Origin: Flavobacteriaceae bacterium
Lineage (GTDB): Bacteria > Bacteroidota > Bacteroidia > Flavobacteriales > Flavobacteriaceae
Direction: 5' to 3'
DNA: 23,819 bases
Assembly: GCA_014763515.1 (NCBI GenBank)
Contig: JACXVH010000003.1
Coordinates: forward strand, 1-23,819
This document shows positions 22,894 through 23,819 of this stretch, in pieces. A program made the position numbers and the translations under genes. Numbering within the stretch: position 1 is the first letter of the stretch; every line of letters begins with the position of its first letter. Below the pieces are notes generated by a model. That model was not told the DNA's origin. It worked only from the letters and a program-made list of their open reading frames with translations, and made no database searches.

Positions 22894-23819
22894 ATGAAAA
22901 AAATAGTATTTCTATTAGCAATAGTGTTATGTAATAGTGCTTTTGCTCAAAATATAAAATTTGAAGGTTTTGTAAAAGATTCTCTAGGAAATGGTTTAGA
23001 AATGGCGAATATTATGGCTTTTAATAACCAAACAAAAGCTATGGATTCTTATGCTATTACAAATGAAAAAGGAAAATATTTTTTAACTCTAAAAGCGAAT
23101 ACTCCTTACACTATTAAAGCGAGTTATATCGGTTTTTCTTCTTACGAGAAAAACGTTACTACAAGTTCTCAAAATATGACTTATGATATAAGTATGAGTC
23201 AGGGTGTGCAGTTGCAAGATATTGAAGTTGTGTATGAAATGCCTGTAACAATTTCTGGAGATACTATTGTATATAATTCCGATTCTTTTACAAATGGAAC
23301 AGAGCGTAAATTAGAAGATGTTTTAAAGAAACTTCCAGGTGTTGAAGTAAATAAAGATGGTGAAATTCAAGTAGAAGGAAAAACGGTTCAAAAAGTAATG
23401 GTGGAAGGAAAAGATTTTTTCGATGGAGATACTAAAATTGCTACAAAAAATATTCCAGCCGATGCTTTAGATAAAATTCAAGTTTTAAGAAATTACAACG
23501 AGGTTTCTAATTTAAAAGGATTAGAGAATAATACAAACGAGAACATTGCAATTAATATCAAATTAAAAGAAGGAAAGAAGAACTTTTGGTTTGGAGATGT
23601 TAGTGCCGGAATTGGAGTTGGACACGAAGAGGATCGATATATTGTAAACCCTAAGTTGTTTTATTACAGTCCAAAATACAGTATAAATGTTATTGGGAAT
23701 ATTAACAACATTGGTGAGTTGCCGTTAACCATGCGCGATTATTTTAAATTCACTGGTGGATTTAAAAATATGATGCAAAAAGGAGGTTCTGCTTTTAATG
23801 TTTCTTCAAATGATTTAGG
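22894..23819 (+). CDS. TonB-receptor-like outer-membrane β-barrel protein, partial (3' end cut)
   Basis: The frame opens with ATG at 22894 and is still open at the window end (308 codons). Residues 1-18 are a signal peptide (ending SAFAQ). About 20-105 form a carboxypeptidase-regulatory-like/CarboxypepD domain (FEGFVKDSLGNGLEMANIM, TNEKGKYFLTLKA). About 106-230 match a TonB plug (TERKLEDVLKKLPGVEVNKD, VMVEGKDFFDGD, NIPADALDKIQVL). After about 235 the barrel begins (WFGDVSAGIGVGHEEDRY, then SPKYSINVIGNINNIGEL). The layout is that of Bacteroidota outer-membrane proteins often found directly behind GLPGLI genes. The ligand is unknown. The 4-nt gap suggests translational coupling with GLPGLI. Confidence 0.92.
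   Translation, partial: MKKIVFLLAIVLCNSAFAQNIKFEGFVKDSLGNGLEMANIMAFNNQTKAMDSYAITNEKGKYFLTLKANTPYTIKASYIGFSSYEKNVTTSSQNMTYDISMSQGVQLQDIEVVYEMPVTISGDTIVYNSDSFTNGTERKLEDVLKKLPGVEVNKDGEIQVEGKTVQKVMVEGKDFFDGDTKIATKNIPADALDKIQVLRNYNEVSNLKGLENNTNENIAINIKLKEGKKNFWFGDVSAGIGVGHEEDRYIVNPKLFYYSPKYSINVIGNINNIGELPLTMRDYFKFTGGFKNMMQKGGSAFNVSSNDL

Noticed and set aside
1..23819. CRISPR array, mobile element, prophage, toxin-antitoxin or biosynthetic cluster
   Set aside because: No spaced direct repeats, transposase or integrase motifs, phage genes or toxin-antitoxin pairs were seen; the genes are mainly core metabolism and envelope.

Overview
The window looks like ordinary core chromosome from a low-GC member of the Bacteroidota, most likely Flavobacteriaceae. 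The evidence is AT-rich DNA with A/T-ending codons, the Bacteroidota promoter -7 box (TAnnTTTG) in front of many genes, a PorT/SprT-like type IX secretion protein, a lipidated TamA-like Omp85 protein (TamL), a GLPGLI protein beside a carboxypeptidase-regulatory/TonB-type receptor, and an AccD of the flavobacterial type without zinc-ribbon cysteines. I see no tRNA, rRNA, insertion sequence, phage module or CRISPR array.

Layout. 1-397 has no convincing gene; it holds a start-less Cys-rich ORF remnant, an interrupted palindrome, a questionable 26-codon ORF and a minus-strand terminator. 398-1717 holds a divergent pair: a secreted coiled-coil protein (minus) and a lipoprotein EndoG-type nuclease (plus). 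1720-7254 (minus) is the complete rod-shape cassette mreB-mreC-mreD-mrdA-rodA, packed with tiny gaps or overlaps and preceded by purH (7392-8918). 9046-13120 (plus) carries an FtsX/MacB-type permease without its ATPase, an unknown membrane-anchored protein with a forced TTG start, and a TonB-dependent receptor, ending in a strong bidirectional terminator. 13153-17773 (minus) carries accD, fbaA and tamL. 17800-18528 (plus) is a SpoU/TrmH-type RNA methyltransferase that converges on porT. 18525-21879 (minus) carries porT, ubiE, folA, a deoxynucleoside kinase and an unknown exported protein. 22002-23819 (plus) has a GLPGLI protein and the first 308 residues of an outer-membrane receptor cut by the window end.

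Functionally the block joins cell elongation (MreBCD, PBP2, RodA), purine and folate/deoxynucleotide supply (PurH, DHFR, deoxynucleoside kinase), fatty-acid precursor and sugar metabolism (AccD, FbaA), menaquinone synthesis (UbiE/MenG) and the outer membrane (TamL, PorT, two TonB-type receptors). I did not find a clearly new system. The points most worth a second look are the mreC/mreD junction (one in-frame stop followed by a TTG start), the cysteine-less AccD, the dyads between purH and the permease, the TonB receptor with an NPNL motif but no intervening histidine next to an unknown protein, and the unknown exported protein overlapping the nucleotide genes.
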